Part shown: positions 15,381-25,200 of the stretch, piece by piece
Layout: every line of letters begins with the position of its first letter
Position numbering within the stretch: position 1 is the stretch's first letter
Program-made: the position numbers and the translations under genes
Notes under the pieces: model-generated
The model's input: the letters and a program-made list of their open reading frames with translations, nothing else
The model's database searches: none
What the model was told of the DNA's origin: nothing
DNA from: an uncultured Clostridia bacterium
Lineage (GTDB): Bacteria > Bacillota > Clostridia > Oscillospirales > CAG-272
NCBI GenBank assembly: GCA_947586625.1
Contig: CANPXS010000005.1
Span: 1-44,798, forward strand
Direction of reading: 5' to 3'
DNA: 44,798 nucleotides

Positions 15381-17848
15381 TAGAGGTAAAAAATCTATAT
15401 AAAACGTACGACCGCCGCAGGCGCACGTCGAATACGGTTTTGCACGATGTGACGTTCTCGCTGCCCGACAGGGGATTTGTCTGCATACTCGGTCCGTCAG
15501 GATGCGGAAAGACGAGCCTTCTCAACGCCGTCGGCGGGCTCGATACTTTCGACCGGGGCGATCTCACTGTCGATGGTCTGACCGTATCGAGGTACGGAAC
15601 AAGGTCGTTCGAGCTTGCGAGAAACAGAAATTTCGGGTACATATTCCAGAATTATTATCTTCTGCCTGAGCACAGCGCGGCGTATAATGTCTATCTCGGT
15701 TTGCACAGTCTCGGACTCAGCCATAAAGAGAAGATAAAGCGCGTCAAGCTCGCGCTTAAAGCCGTCGACATGGAACGCTACATCCGCCGCAACGTTGAAG
15801 AACTGTCGGGCGGACAGCAGCAGCGAGTCGCAATTGCGAGAGCGCTCGCAAGACAGCCGCGCGTCATATTCGCCGACGAGCCAACGGGCAATCTTGACGA
15901 GGAAAACACCCGCGCCGTCTGCACACTTCTGCGCCGCGCGTCCAAAAACAGCCTTGTGATAATGGTCACGCACGAGGAGAGCATCGCGCGCTTCTTTGCC
16001 GACCGCATAATCAGGCTGTCGGACGGACGCATAGTGTCCGACAGCGAAAGCTGGGAGAGGAGCGGACTCACTTCGTCGTCGGACAATATCATATACACGT
16101 GCGAGCTTGACGAGAAAACGCTCGGCAGTGACGATTCCGTCACGTTCAGACTCCTGACGGAGCCGAACGCCGCGCCGGCGGAGCTCACAGTCGCGGTGCT
16201 GCGCGACCGCGTTATAATAAAAATGTCGGATACGCGCACGGTAACGCTCGGCAAGCCTGACGACGCGCCCGTCATCGTTGACGGCGACCGTCCGACGCTC
16301 GCAATAGACGAGATAGACAAAAGCGAGGACGACGCGTCGGCGGAGCTTTTGCGGGGCGAAAGCGCGCCTCCCGCGCACCCCGGAAAGGGACTGACGCTGC
16401 CGATGATGGCAAACGAGGCGATGCATCTGCGGCACGGCGGGAAAATGCGCCGTGCGGGAACGTGGATATTCCTTGCACTATTGACCGCGCTTGTGCTCGT
16501 AGTCGTCGGCGACCTTATAAATCTGTCCTTCATCGATCCGAACGATTTTTTGACGTCAGACCCGCATATGCTGACAGTCAACACCGCGCAGGGACAGGAG
16601 GTCACAAGCGATCTTGAATTGAACAGATACGATTTCGCGTCCGCGCTTGACGAAAAGCTGCGCGGCGAGGGACTCGTCTACGATCTCATACCGCCCATCA
16701 CGGCGCGGAGCGTATATAAGGTGACGACGTTTTATCAGATAGGCGAGCTGTCGGTCGAATTTCCGACTGCTATGGCATACGCGCCCATCGACCGTCTCGA
16801 CGAGTCCACGCTCATATTCGGGCGCATGCCGGAGAAGAATTACGAGATCGTCGTCGACCGTCTGGTGCTCGAAGCGATGATGGAAGGGGACAGCCTCGTG
16901 CTCAACAGCATAAGCGACATAAGCTTTTTTGTCGACACGAAGCTCGAGGTGACAAAGCGCGGCTACAGTCTGACGATCTGCGGGATATGCGACGGCGGCT
17001 CGCGCACCGCGTATATTTCAAAAAGCGCGATGCTCGCGATGACGAACATGAGCGCAGACGTTATCTCGCTCGACGAACTCAAAGCGCTCTTTCCGGGAAA
17101 GTACGACGACGTGACGCTCGGGGTGGACGAGTGCATACTGAATACGGCTGCGGTCGGGAGCATATGGTCCGAACGCACGGGCGAGATATACAGACCGGGC
17201 GGCATGGGCAATTATACCGTCAAGGGAACAGTCGAGCTCGACGAACGGTACGCGGTCGTTTTGTCGGACGAGGCGATAAACGAAAGGATACTGTCGCTTC
17301 TGAGCAGCAGCTATCAGATATACTGCGCCGACAAAAACGCAGTTCTTCCCGTGGTCGAGGACTTCATAAAGTCTTATGACGACAAAGCGATCATCCCCTC
17401 CGTCAGCGACAATTACGAACAGCAGCGGCTCAAATTTGAAAGTGCAGCGAGTGTCCGACTTGACGCGCGCAGCATAGTAACGGCGAGCGTGCTTTTGATA
17501 TGCGTCGTGATGCTGTACCTTCTTTGCAGAACGCAGGCGAGGGAACGGCTCGGACTCGTCTCCGTTTACAGACTGCTCGGCATACCGGGACGCAAGCTCT
17601 GCACCATATTCTTTATCGAAGGGGCGGTGTCTGCGTTTACAGCTGTCATACCGACAGCTGCGCTCACATGGGCTGTGATCGCGGCGCTTCAAAGGTGGTC
17701 GGGCATAGCGATACCGCTCGTTCTGCCGTGGTACGCGGCGGTACTTGCCGGACTCGGTATCGTCGTCTGCTATCTCGTCGTGTCGGTGCTGCCGCTTTTG
17801 TCGATACTGCGTCTGCCGCCTGCAAGGCTCGCGGCGCGGTATGAGTGA
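15377..17848 (+). CDS. MacB-like ABC protein: N-terminal ATPase fused to FtsX-type permease (second of pair)
   Basis: 823 residues. ATPase domain with Walker A GPSGCGKT (39-46), signature LSGGQ (143-147) and Walker B VIFADE (163-168). Unlike its partner, it has an extra acidic ~130-residue linker (about 225-355) before the first helix (~360-382). An outside domain follows (~385-690), then helices at ~698-717, ~743-770 and ~780-808. Both ATPase sites look catalytically complete, so if they pair, both sites could hydrolyse ATP. Coupled to the preceding gene by an ATGA overlap. No regulator or export adaptor is visible next to the pair. Confidence 0.85.
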   Translation: MIEVKNLYKTYDRRRRTSNTVLHDVTFSLPDRGFVCILGPSGCGKTSLLNAVGGLDTFDRGDLTVDGLTVSRYGTRSFELARNRNFGYIFQNYYLLPEHSAAYNVYLGLHSLGLSHKEKIKRVKLALKAVDMERYIRRNVEELSGGQQQRVAIARALARQPRVIFADEPTGNLDEENTRAVCTLLRRASKNSLVIMVTHEESIARFFADRIIRLSDGRIVSDSESWERSGLTSSSDNIIYTCELDEKTLGSDDSVTFRLLTEPNAAPAELTVAVLRDRVIIKMSDTRTVTLGKPDDAPVIVDGDRPTLAIDEIDKSEDDASAELLRGESAPPAHPGKGLTLPMMANEAMHLRHGGKMRRAGTWIFLALLTALVLVVVGDLINLSFIDPNDFLTSDPHMLTVNTAQGQEVTSDLELNRYDFASALDEKLRGEGLVYDLIPPITARSVYKVTTFYQIGELSVEFPTAMAYAPIDRLDESTLIFGRMPEKNYEIVVDRLVLEAMMEGDSLVLNSISDISFFVDTKLEVTKRGYSLTICGICDGGSRTAYISKSAMLAMTNMSADVISLDELKALFPGKYDDVTLGVDECILNTAAVGSIWSERTGEIYRPGGMGNYTVKGTVELDERYAVVLSDEAINERILSLLSSSYQIYCADKNAVLPVVEDFIKSYDDKAIIPSVSDNYEQQRLKFESAASVRLDARSIVTASVLLICVVMLYLLCRTQARERLGLVSVYRLLGIPGRKLCTIFFIEGAVSAFTAVIPTAALTWAVIAALQRWSGIAIPLVLPWYAAVLAGLGIVVCYLVVSVLPLLSILRLPPARLAARYE

Positions 17849-17905
17849 TTTGTCAGGCGTTCGATAAATGCGAAATAAAATAATACACACCGTGCGCGCA
17901 ACTCC

Positions 17906-17934
17906 TTTACAAATGACCGCAGTTATGGTAAAAT
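17906..17934 (+). promoter_or_regulatory. Promoter of prfB
   Basis: TTTACA (17906-17911), 17 bases, TAAAAT (17929-17934) preceded by TGG (extended -10). Start near 17941, a 30-base leader. Confidence 0.7.
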
Positions 17935-17971
17935 AGACGTGCAACGGGAATATCCCACGGAGGAAAATGTT

Positions 17972-19087
17972 TTGATAATTGCACTTGAAGAAGCGAAATA
18001 CAAGCTTATCGGCATGAGAGAGCCTGTGTCCGACCTCGGCTCCGCGCTGCGCATCGACGAATTAAAGGCGCGTATCGAGGAGCTCGACAAGCAGACACTG
18101 GCGGACGATTTTTGGTCGGATCAGCAGAACTCGAGTAAAATACTGAAGGAGTCGAAGCAGCTCAAGGACAGAGTCGAGGAATACGAGCATCTGTGCCAGC
18201 GCCTCGAGGACGCCATAATGATGGCTGAAATGGCTATCGAGGAAAACGACGAGTCAATGATAGATGAGATAACGTCCGAGGCGGCGGCGATCGAGGCGGA
18301 CGAGGACAGAATGCGCATTGAGGTGCTTTTGTCGGGCGAATACGACGCGAACAACGCGATACTGTCGTTCCACCCGGGCGCGGGTGGAACGGAGGCACAG
18401 GACTGGGCGCAGATGCTGTACCGCATGTATACGAGATGGGGCGAGCGCCACGGCTATAACGTCAAGCTGATAGACTGGCTCGACGGCGAAGAGGCGGGAC
18501 TCAAGAGCGCTACGATCATGATAGAAGGGCTCAACGCGTACGGGTATCTCAAAAGCGAGAACGGCGTTCACCGTCTCGTCCGCGTGTCGCCGTTCGACGC
18601 GTCGGGACGCCGTCATACGTCGTTCGCATCGGTCGAGGTCATGCCCGAGTTCACCGACGACGGCTCTATTGAAATAAACGAAGCCGACCTTGAAATAACG
18701 ACGCACAAGTCGAGCGGCGCGGGCGGTCAGCATATAAACAAGACCGAATCCGCCGTGCGTATCGTCCACAAACCGACAGGCATCGTCGTCGGCTGTCAGA
18801 CGGAGCGCAGTCAGCTCCAAAACAGAGAAACGGCGCTGAAGATGCTGAAGGCGAAGCTGCTCGAAATTAAGGAGCGCGAGCACCTCGAGCGCATCGAGGA
18901 TATACAGGGCGTCAAGGCGAATATTGAGTGGGGAGCGCAGATACGCTCGTATGTGTTTATGCCGTATACGCTCGCAAAGGACACGCGCACGGGCTATGAG
19001 GACGGAAATATACAGGCTGTTATGGACGGCGACCTCGACGGCTTTATCAACGCATATCTAAAGTGGAACGCAGCGGGCAAAAAATAA
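17972..19087 (+). CDS. prfB: Peptide chain release factor 2
   Basis: 371 residues from TTG 17972, which has GGAGG eight bases ahead. The GTG at 17939 has no ribosome site and lies at the predicted transcription start. The protein recognises UGA/UAA and triggers peptide release on the ribosome. The RF2-specific SPF tripeptide is in RVSPFDASG and the catalytic GGQ in KSSGAGGQHINKTE. The family normally has a programmed +1 frameshift at an in-frame UGA about 25 codons in. Here that region (VSDLGSALRIDELKARIEEL) is read straight through with no stop, so this copy lacks the autoregulatory frameshift. Monocistronic, with its own promoter and terminator. Confidence 0.93.
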   Translation: MIIALEEAKYKLIGMREPVSDLGSALRIDELKARIEELDKQTLADDFWSDQQNSSKILKESKQLKDRVEEYEHLCQRLEDAIMMAEMAIEENDESMIDEITSEAAAIEADEDRMRIEVLLSGEYDANNAILSFHPGAGGTEAQDWAQMLYRMYTRWGERHGYNVKLIDWLDGEEAGLKSATIMIEGLNAYGYLKSENGVHRLVRVSPFDASGRRHTSFASVEVMPEFTDDGSIEINEADLEITTHKSSGAGGQHINKTESAVRIVHKPTGIVVGCQTERSQLQNRETALKMLKAKLLEIKEREHLERIEDIQGVKANIEWGAQIRSYVFMPYTLAKDTRTGYEDGNIQAVMDGDLDGFINAYLKWNAAGKK

Positions 19088-19109
19088 TTGACGTTGATTT
19101 ATAATATCA

Positions 19110-19156
19110 AAAAAGCGGGCGGCGCTTCTGTAAAAGAGGAACTGTCCGCTTTTTAT
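19110..19156 (+). terminator. Rho-independent terminator of prfB
   Basis: Stem AAAAAGCGGGCGG (19110-19122) with CTGTCCGCTTTTT (19142-19154), two G-T wobbles, T-rich end. Confidence 0.8.
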
Positions 19157-19201
19157 GACCGTATTTCTGCATAAAATAAAAGACAGCAGCGGATAATATT
19201 G

Positions 19202-19207
19202 TATAAT
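19202..19207 (+). promoter_or_regulatory. Possible -10 of the glucan synthase gene
   Basis: TATAAT (19202-19207) in TTGTATAATATG, 26 bases before ATG 19234. No good -35 is seen 16-18 bases upstream, so the assignment is weak. Confidence 0.4.
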
Positions 19208-19233
19208 ATGTTTGACAGAGGTAACTGCAATAT

Positions 19234-22200
19234 ATGAGATCGACTGCTGTCCGAAAGCTTTTGCGCAGACAGAGGAACAATATAAAACTTATACGCGGCG
19301 CGTCGAGGGATAATTTCAAATCGGATGCCGACATAAGATGGCTTTTTGAAAACAGACTGCGCATCATAAAGATGCTGACGTCCTCGCTCTCGGCGCTTCG
19401 ACCCGTAAAGACGCTGTATGCCGCGCACGGCGAGACGCGTATAATGACGGTGTGCCGTGAAACGATCGAAAAGGCGGGCGGTGCAATATCGGAGCAAACT
19501 GTCATCTCTGGTATAAACGAACATCAGCGCGGCGGCGAATATCTCACTGTAGACGAACTGTTATATCTCCGCTCATATATGAACTTCGCATGCGCCGACG
19601 CGATAGCAGACTGCATAAAAGCATCGGACGCGGCGCATATAGCCGAACCTGTAAAGCTATTGTTCCGCATACGAGAGCTCGATTTCGAACAGATATACGA
19701 AACCGTCTCGTATTCCGAGTCGGTCCTTATACGCGACCCCGCGGACGTGTACGTCAAATGCGACGGCGCGACAAAGAGCATGTACAGAAAGAAGCTTTCA
19801 GAGATAAGCCGCCGTTTCCACATGGGCGAGTATGAGACTGCCAAGCTCATACTGAAAAACGCGCAGGAATCGTCGACCGAGCGTTCGCGTCATGTGGGGT
19901 GGCACATTCAGAAGTACGCGCGTCACAATATTGCGTCGGCGCTGTATTTTCCCGCGCTCGTGCTTGTCCCCGCCGCGATATGCGCACTGCTCGCCGCTGT
20001 CGCATACATGAAAGGCAGCGCCGTGTCTTTTTTCGCGGCGATATTTGCGTTTCTGCCGATACGGTCGGCGATGAAGCGCATACTCGAAGCATATTATGCG
20101 TCGCGCGGCGAAGCCGACATACTCCCGCGTCTGTCGTTTTCGTCTATCCCCGACGAGGGAAGGACGCTCATCACGTTTACAGTATCGCTTTCGGGCAGAG
20201 ACGGCGATGTATTCGATAGGCTCACGACATACGCCGAAGCGTATAAAGACAAAAACCTCGGCTTCGCTGTGCTGGCGGATCTGCCCGATGCGAACGAAAC
20301 CGTCAAAGATGCGGACGCCGACATAATACGCACGGCGGAGGGGTATATAGACAGGATCAACGAAAACGGCGTCAGCGCATGCCTTTTGTGGCGCGACCGC
20401 GAATACAGTGAAAGCGAACGGATATTTATGGGAAAAGAGCGCAAGCGCGGAGCGCAGGCGGAGCTTTTCAGACTGCTCTATAATGGCGACTCGCGTCTGC
20501 ATGTTTACGGCAACAAGCCCGTCGGGTACAAATATGTGCTCGCGCTCGACGCGGATACACGCATACTGTATAACGATATAATAAAACTTATTGCAACGGC
20601 GCTTCACCCGTGCAATAAACCTTATATATCGCGAAGCGGCGGCTACCCGACAGTTACGGACGGCTACGGAGTTATCACGCCGAGAGCAGATGTGATATTT
20701 CCCGAGCCGGATAAGATAAGCATGTACACGGCGAAAAAATACGCATACGGCGGGAGGAGCGAGTACGAGCGCGCGTCGTTCGATGTGTATTCGTACCTTT
20801 TCGGCGTCGGCAGCTTCTGCGGGAAGGGGCTCATCTCTGTCGAGGCGTATATGACAGCAATAGAGGGCGCGTTCCCAAGCGAGCGCATATTGAGTCACGA
20901 TACAGTCGAGGGCGTCAGACTGCGGTGCGGTTACGCTTCCGATCTGCGCGTTTACGATACGCCTCCGGGCGATATCATTTCCGAACGCAAACGTCAGCAC
21001 CGCTGGATACGCGGTGACGTTCAGACATGGTGCCTTTTGGGGCACAGCGTAACGTCAGAGTCGGGGGAAAAGTATAAAAATCCCGTAGGCATGACGGGAC
21101 GTATGATCATAATCGAGCCCGTGCTGTCTGCTTTGACGTCGGTCATTCGCGTCCCGACGATACTGTTGTCACTGTCGGGCGGTATTATCGGACTACCTGT
21201 CTATCTGCTTTCCGTATCGGATCATTTGTTTGAGATCACACGTCTTACAATCGGCGCGTGGCGAGTGCCGCGCAGGAAATATTTCTCCGGCGCACCGGAC
21301 TATTATGCGTCCGCCATATTCGATGCGGGACGTATGGTGTCGGGCGAAGCCGACGACGCCGTACTCGCTGCCGACGCCGTATACAGAGCGTTTTATCGCA
21401 TGAACTTCACAAAGCGACGCCTACTCGAGTGGAAAACGGCCGCCGCCGCAGACTCGGAGCGCCGCGACGGCACGCGCCGATACGCGCATGATATGATCGG
21501 CTCCGTCGTCGTCGGCATCGTGTCTATGCTCGCGTCGTTTATTTCAAACGGGGCGGGACGCTTTATCCTGCCATTATACGGCGCTTTGTGGATCGCGTAC
21601 CCGATGTGGATGCACAGAGAAAATTCAATAAAAGCGTATCTGTCAAAAGGAAAGACGAATCCCGACGGAATACGCAAAGACACGGAGCTTATGTGGCGCT
21701 ATTTCGCCGACAACGTGACGGAACACTACCACTTTCTGCCGCCCGACAACGTGACCGTAATGCCGGTGCCAAAGATCGCAGCGCGGACGTCCCCGACAAA
21801 TATCGGACTGTATCTTCTGTCGGCGGTAAACGCGTATGATCTCGGTTTTATCGACGAGTGCGAGCTTCACGAGCGGCTGTCGGAGACGCTGATGTCTGTA
21901 TGTGCGCTTGAACGGTGGCACGGTCATTTGTATAACTGGTATGACATCGACAGTATGTCGGTGCTTTATCCCGCTTATGTGTCGACCGTCGACAGCGGCA
22001 ACTTCGTCGTCTCCCTTATCGCGGTAAAAAATGCTCTATGCTCGCTTGACGGATTCGACGACATAATAAAAACGGCAAACAATCTGATCTCGGACGCTGA
22101 TTTCGGCGCGCTTTACAATAAAAAGCGCAATCTTTTCTATATCGGCTATAACTGCACGCTCGGCGATCACGACCCAAACGTATACGACCTTTACGCGAGC

Positions 22201-25200
22201 GAGATGCTCACGACGAGCTTTTACGCGGTCGCGTCAGATCAGGTACCGTCAGAACATCTTGCCTCGCTCGGAAGGTTATGGAGCGACTCGGACGGCACCG
22301 AGACGATGCTGTCATGGAGCGGCAGTGCGTTCGAATATTTTATGCCGTCTATATTTCTGCCCGTCAGGGTCGGGACCGCGAGATACGAATCGCTCGCCGC
22401 ATCATCGTTTTTACAGCGCGCCGACTCCGACGTTCTTGACGGACGCACAATATACGGACGGTCGGAGTCGTCGTTTTACGATTTCGACGACAGCATGAAC
22501 TATTCGTATAAGGCGCACGGCTGCGACGCGCTCGCGCTGTCGCCCGACGTAAAATACGATAATGTCATAGCTCCGTATGCGCTTTATCTGCTCGGTACGT
22601 TTGACGCGGACGCCGTGTCCGCGCTTGCAGCACACAGGGATACGGAGATTTACGGCAAATACGGCTTTTACGAGGCCGTCGATATGACAAGATCGCGCAC
22701 GGGCGGCGACAATGCGGTCGTATATCAATATATGTCGCACCATATCGGCATGAGCATAACGTCGGCAGCAAATATATGCATGGGCGACATCAACGTAAAG
22801 CGTTTCTGCGCGGAACCGTCTGTAAAGGCGTCGCAGCCGATGTTGCATGAATCGCTCACCGTCAACCGCAGACGCTCCGAACGGCGCGATTATCTGCGTC
22901 TGTCGTCCTCGCCTGCGGATGTGGCCGTATTTGAAGGAAATATCACGACGTCTGACGCGGAGTTCGTATCGAACGGACGCGAGTTGATAGTCGCGGAGAG
23001 GTCGGGAAGAATAGCGGTCTATGACGGTCAGACGCTCATAAGCGAGCCGATCGCGCGCGGGTGCCGCGGATTTACTGTCGTTTTGCGGATAAACGGTGAG
23101 GTGTTTTTCTGTACTGCGGATAAGCGGGCGAAATTTTCGTCGGACGGCGCGTCAATAAAGTACGAGACAGAGTTTGTCTGCGGTGAAAGCATCGTCAAGG
23201 CTGTGACGACGCTGACGTGTTTGCCCGACCGTCCCGGAGCGTTATGCGAATTTAGCGTGACGGACGCGCCCGGCGCAGTCGAAGTTCTTTATTTTATGCC
23301 GACAGTACTGAACGCACGCGCATCATACGAGGCGGCGCCGTCGTATTCTGATATTTTTATAACGTCCGAGCGTATCGGGACGGGATGCGTAAGATATTCG
23401 AGAAAGCTGCCGAACGGAGGTCGTTCAGAGCTTTTCTGCTCCGTTTTTGCCGACAGTGGCGACGAGTTAACGTTCCACACTCGCACGGACGAGATCCTGC
23501 CGTTCGGGTATACGGACGATGACATAGCATCTGTGTTCGACGCTCAGCCGACAGACTGCGATGGCGCGTGCGTTCACCCCGTTTTTGCGTGTGTCGTGCG
23601 CGGAGACGGTGTCGACGGAACGCACAAAAGCAGCGTATTTTTGCAGACAGGCGAGATGCCCGCGTATATCGCATTCGACGAGGCGAAGCTGCGGCTCGAA
23701 AAGCATCTGCGCATAACGTGCGCGCTTTCAGGCGCCGACACGGACTCGGTCAAATGCGCGATGGAACTGGCGGACGCGATACTCGGCGACAGAGTGCATA
23801 TAGTCGGGTGTGATTCGTTTTCGGAGATAAGGTACAGACGCGATCTGCTTTGGAGATACGGCGTGTCGGGCGACCTGCCGATCGTAGTGGTTTTCTGTAA
23901 CGAGCTGTCAAACGCCGCCGATTCATTTGCCGCGGGAGAGCTGATCGCCGCAAAACGGTTTCTGTTTTTATCGGGTATACGTGTTGACATGTTGTTTGTC
24001 GCGCCGGAGGGCGGTTATATGTCGAGCGGTGCTGGCAAGCTCCGCACTATGATCGAATCGACCGGTTCGGGCAGACTTTTGGGAAAGAACAACGGTATTT
24101 TCATAATTCCGCGCGAAACACTCTCACCCGTCGAAGAGCTTATGCTGTCGGCACTGTCGTGCAGATATATCGATCTCGGTGTGATGCACGACTATCATAT
24201 TTCCGCATCCGACAGTATGCGCGCGCACGTCTGCGCATCTCTTTACGTTCGCAGCCGTCCTATACAGTATAGACAAAGCGTCGAGGGCGCCGTCATCGGA
24301 AACGGCAAAAACGCGTCGCCGTATTCGATGTTCTATGCAAACAATGTGTTCGGCACGATATGCACAAATCTTTCGTGCGGTTACTCGTGGTACGGCAATT
24401 CGTCGCTCGGCACGGTGACGCGGCGTCATTGCGATCCGATGCTCGGCGATACGGGCGAACGAGTCTGTTTGATCATAGACGGCGAGCCGACCGATCTTTG
24501 TCGTGCCGCCGACCACGTCGTGTTCGGACGCGACTGTGCAGTATATGCAGGAGCGATATGCGGGATACGATATGAACTTCGCATAGGCGTCGACGCAGGA
24601 CTACCGGTCAAGCTATATCATCTGCGTGTGTCTATGACCGACGGCGAGATCCCCGAATCGCTGCGCGCTTCATTGACGATATATCCTTCAACTTCGGCGA
24701 TATATTCACGAGGAAAGCTGTATCCGCTGTCGGAGCCGACGACATGCGTATCAGTGTTCGCTGTATCGGATGAAGTGTATGACTCGGCGGAATGTCTCGG
24801 CGACAGTTTGATCATACAGTCGCCTTTTTCAGACGGTGAATGTGGATTTTTGCTTGCCGCATCGCCAGCATCGTCTTCAAAATGCATTCGTAAAATACGC
24901 GATTTGTACCGCCGTCCCGAGCTTATATTGAAAGGATTTGCCGAATACCGCAGAAAGGCGGACGCGATACTTTTGACGGGTGCGTATGTCGGGCGTGAAA
25001 AATGGCTTTCCGGCATGATGGATAATGCCGCGTATCAGGCGGTATATATACGTATGATCGCAAGAAGCGGGTACAGTCAGTCGGGCGGCGCATACGGTTT
25101 CCGCGACCAACTCCAGGACAGTCTCAGCGCGTTATATTTCTGTCCCGATATAACAAAATATCAGATACTCCGCGCATGTGCGCGACAGTATACGGACGGC

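Noticed and set aside
17939-18060. Programmed +1 frameshift in prfB
   Set aside because: No in-frame UGA or CTTTGA-type slip site is present in the expected region; the frame is continuous.
19798-21045. A 415-codon minus-strand frame inside the glucan synthase gene
   Set aside because: Long antisense frames are common here because of the GC-rich codon pattern; the plus-strand frame has clear GT84 motifs through this stretch.
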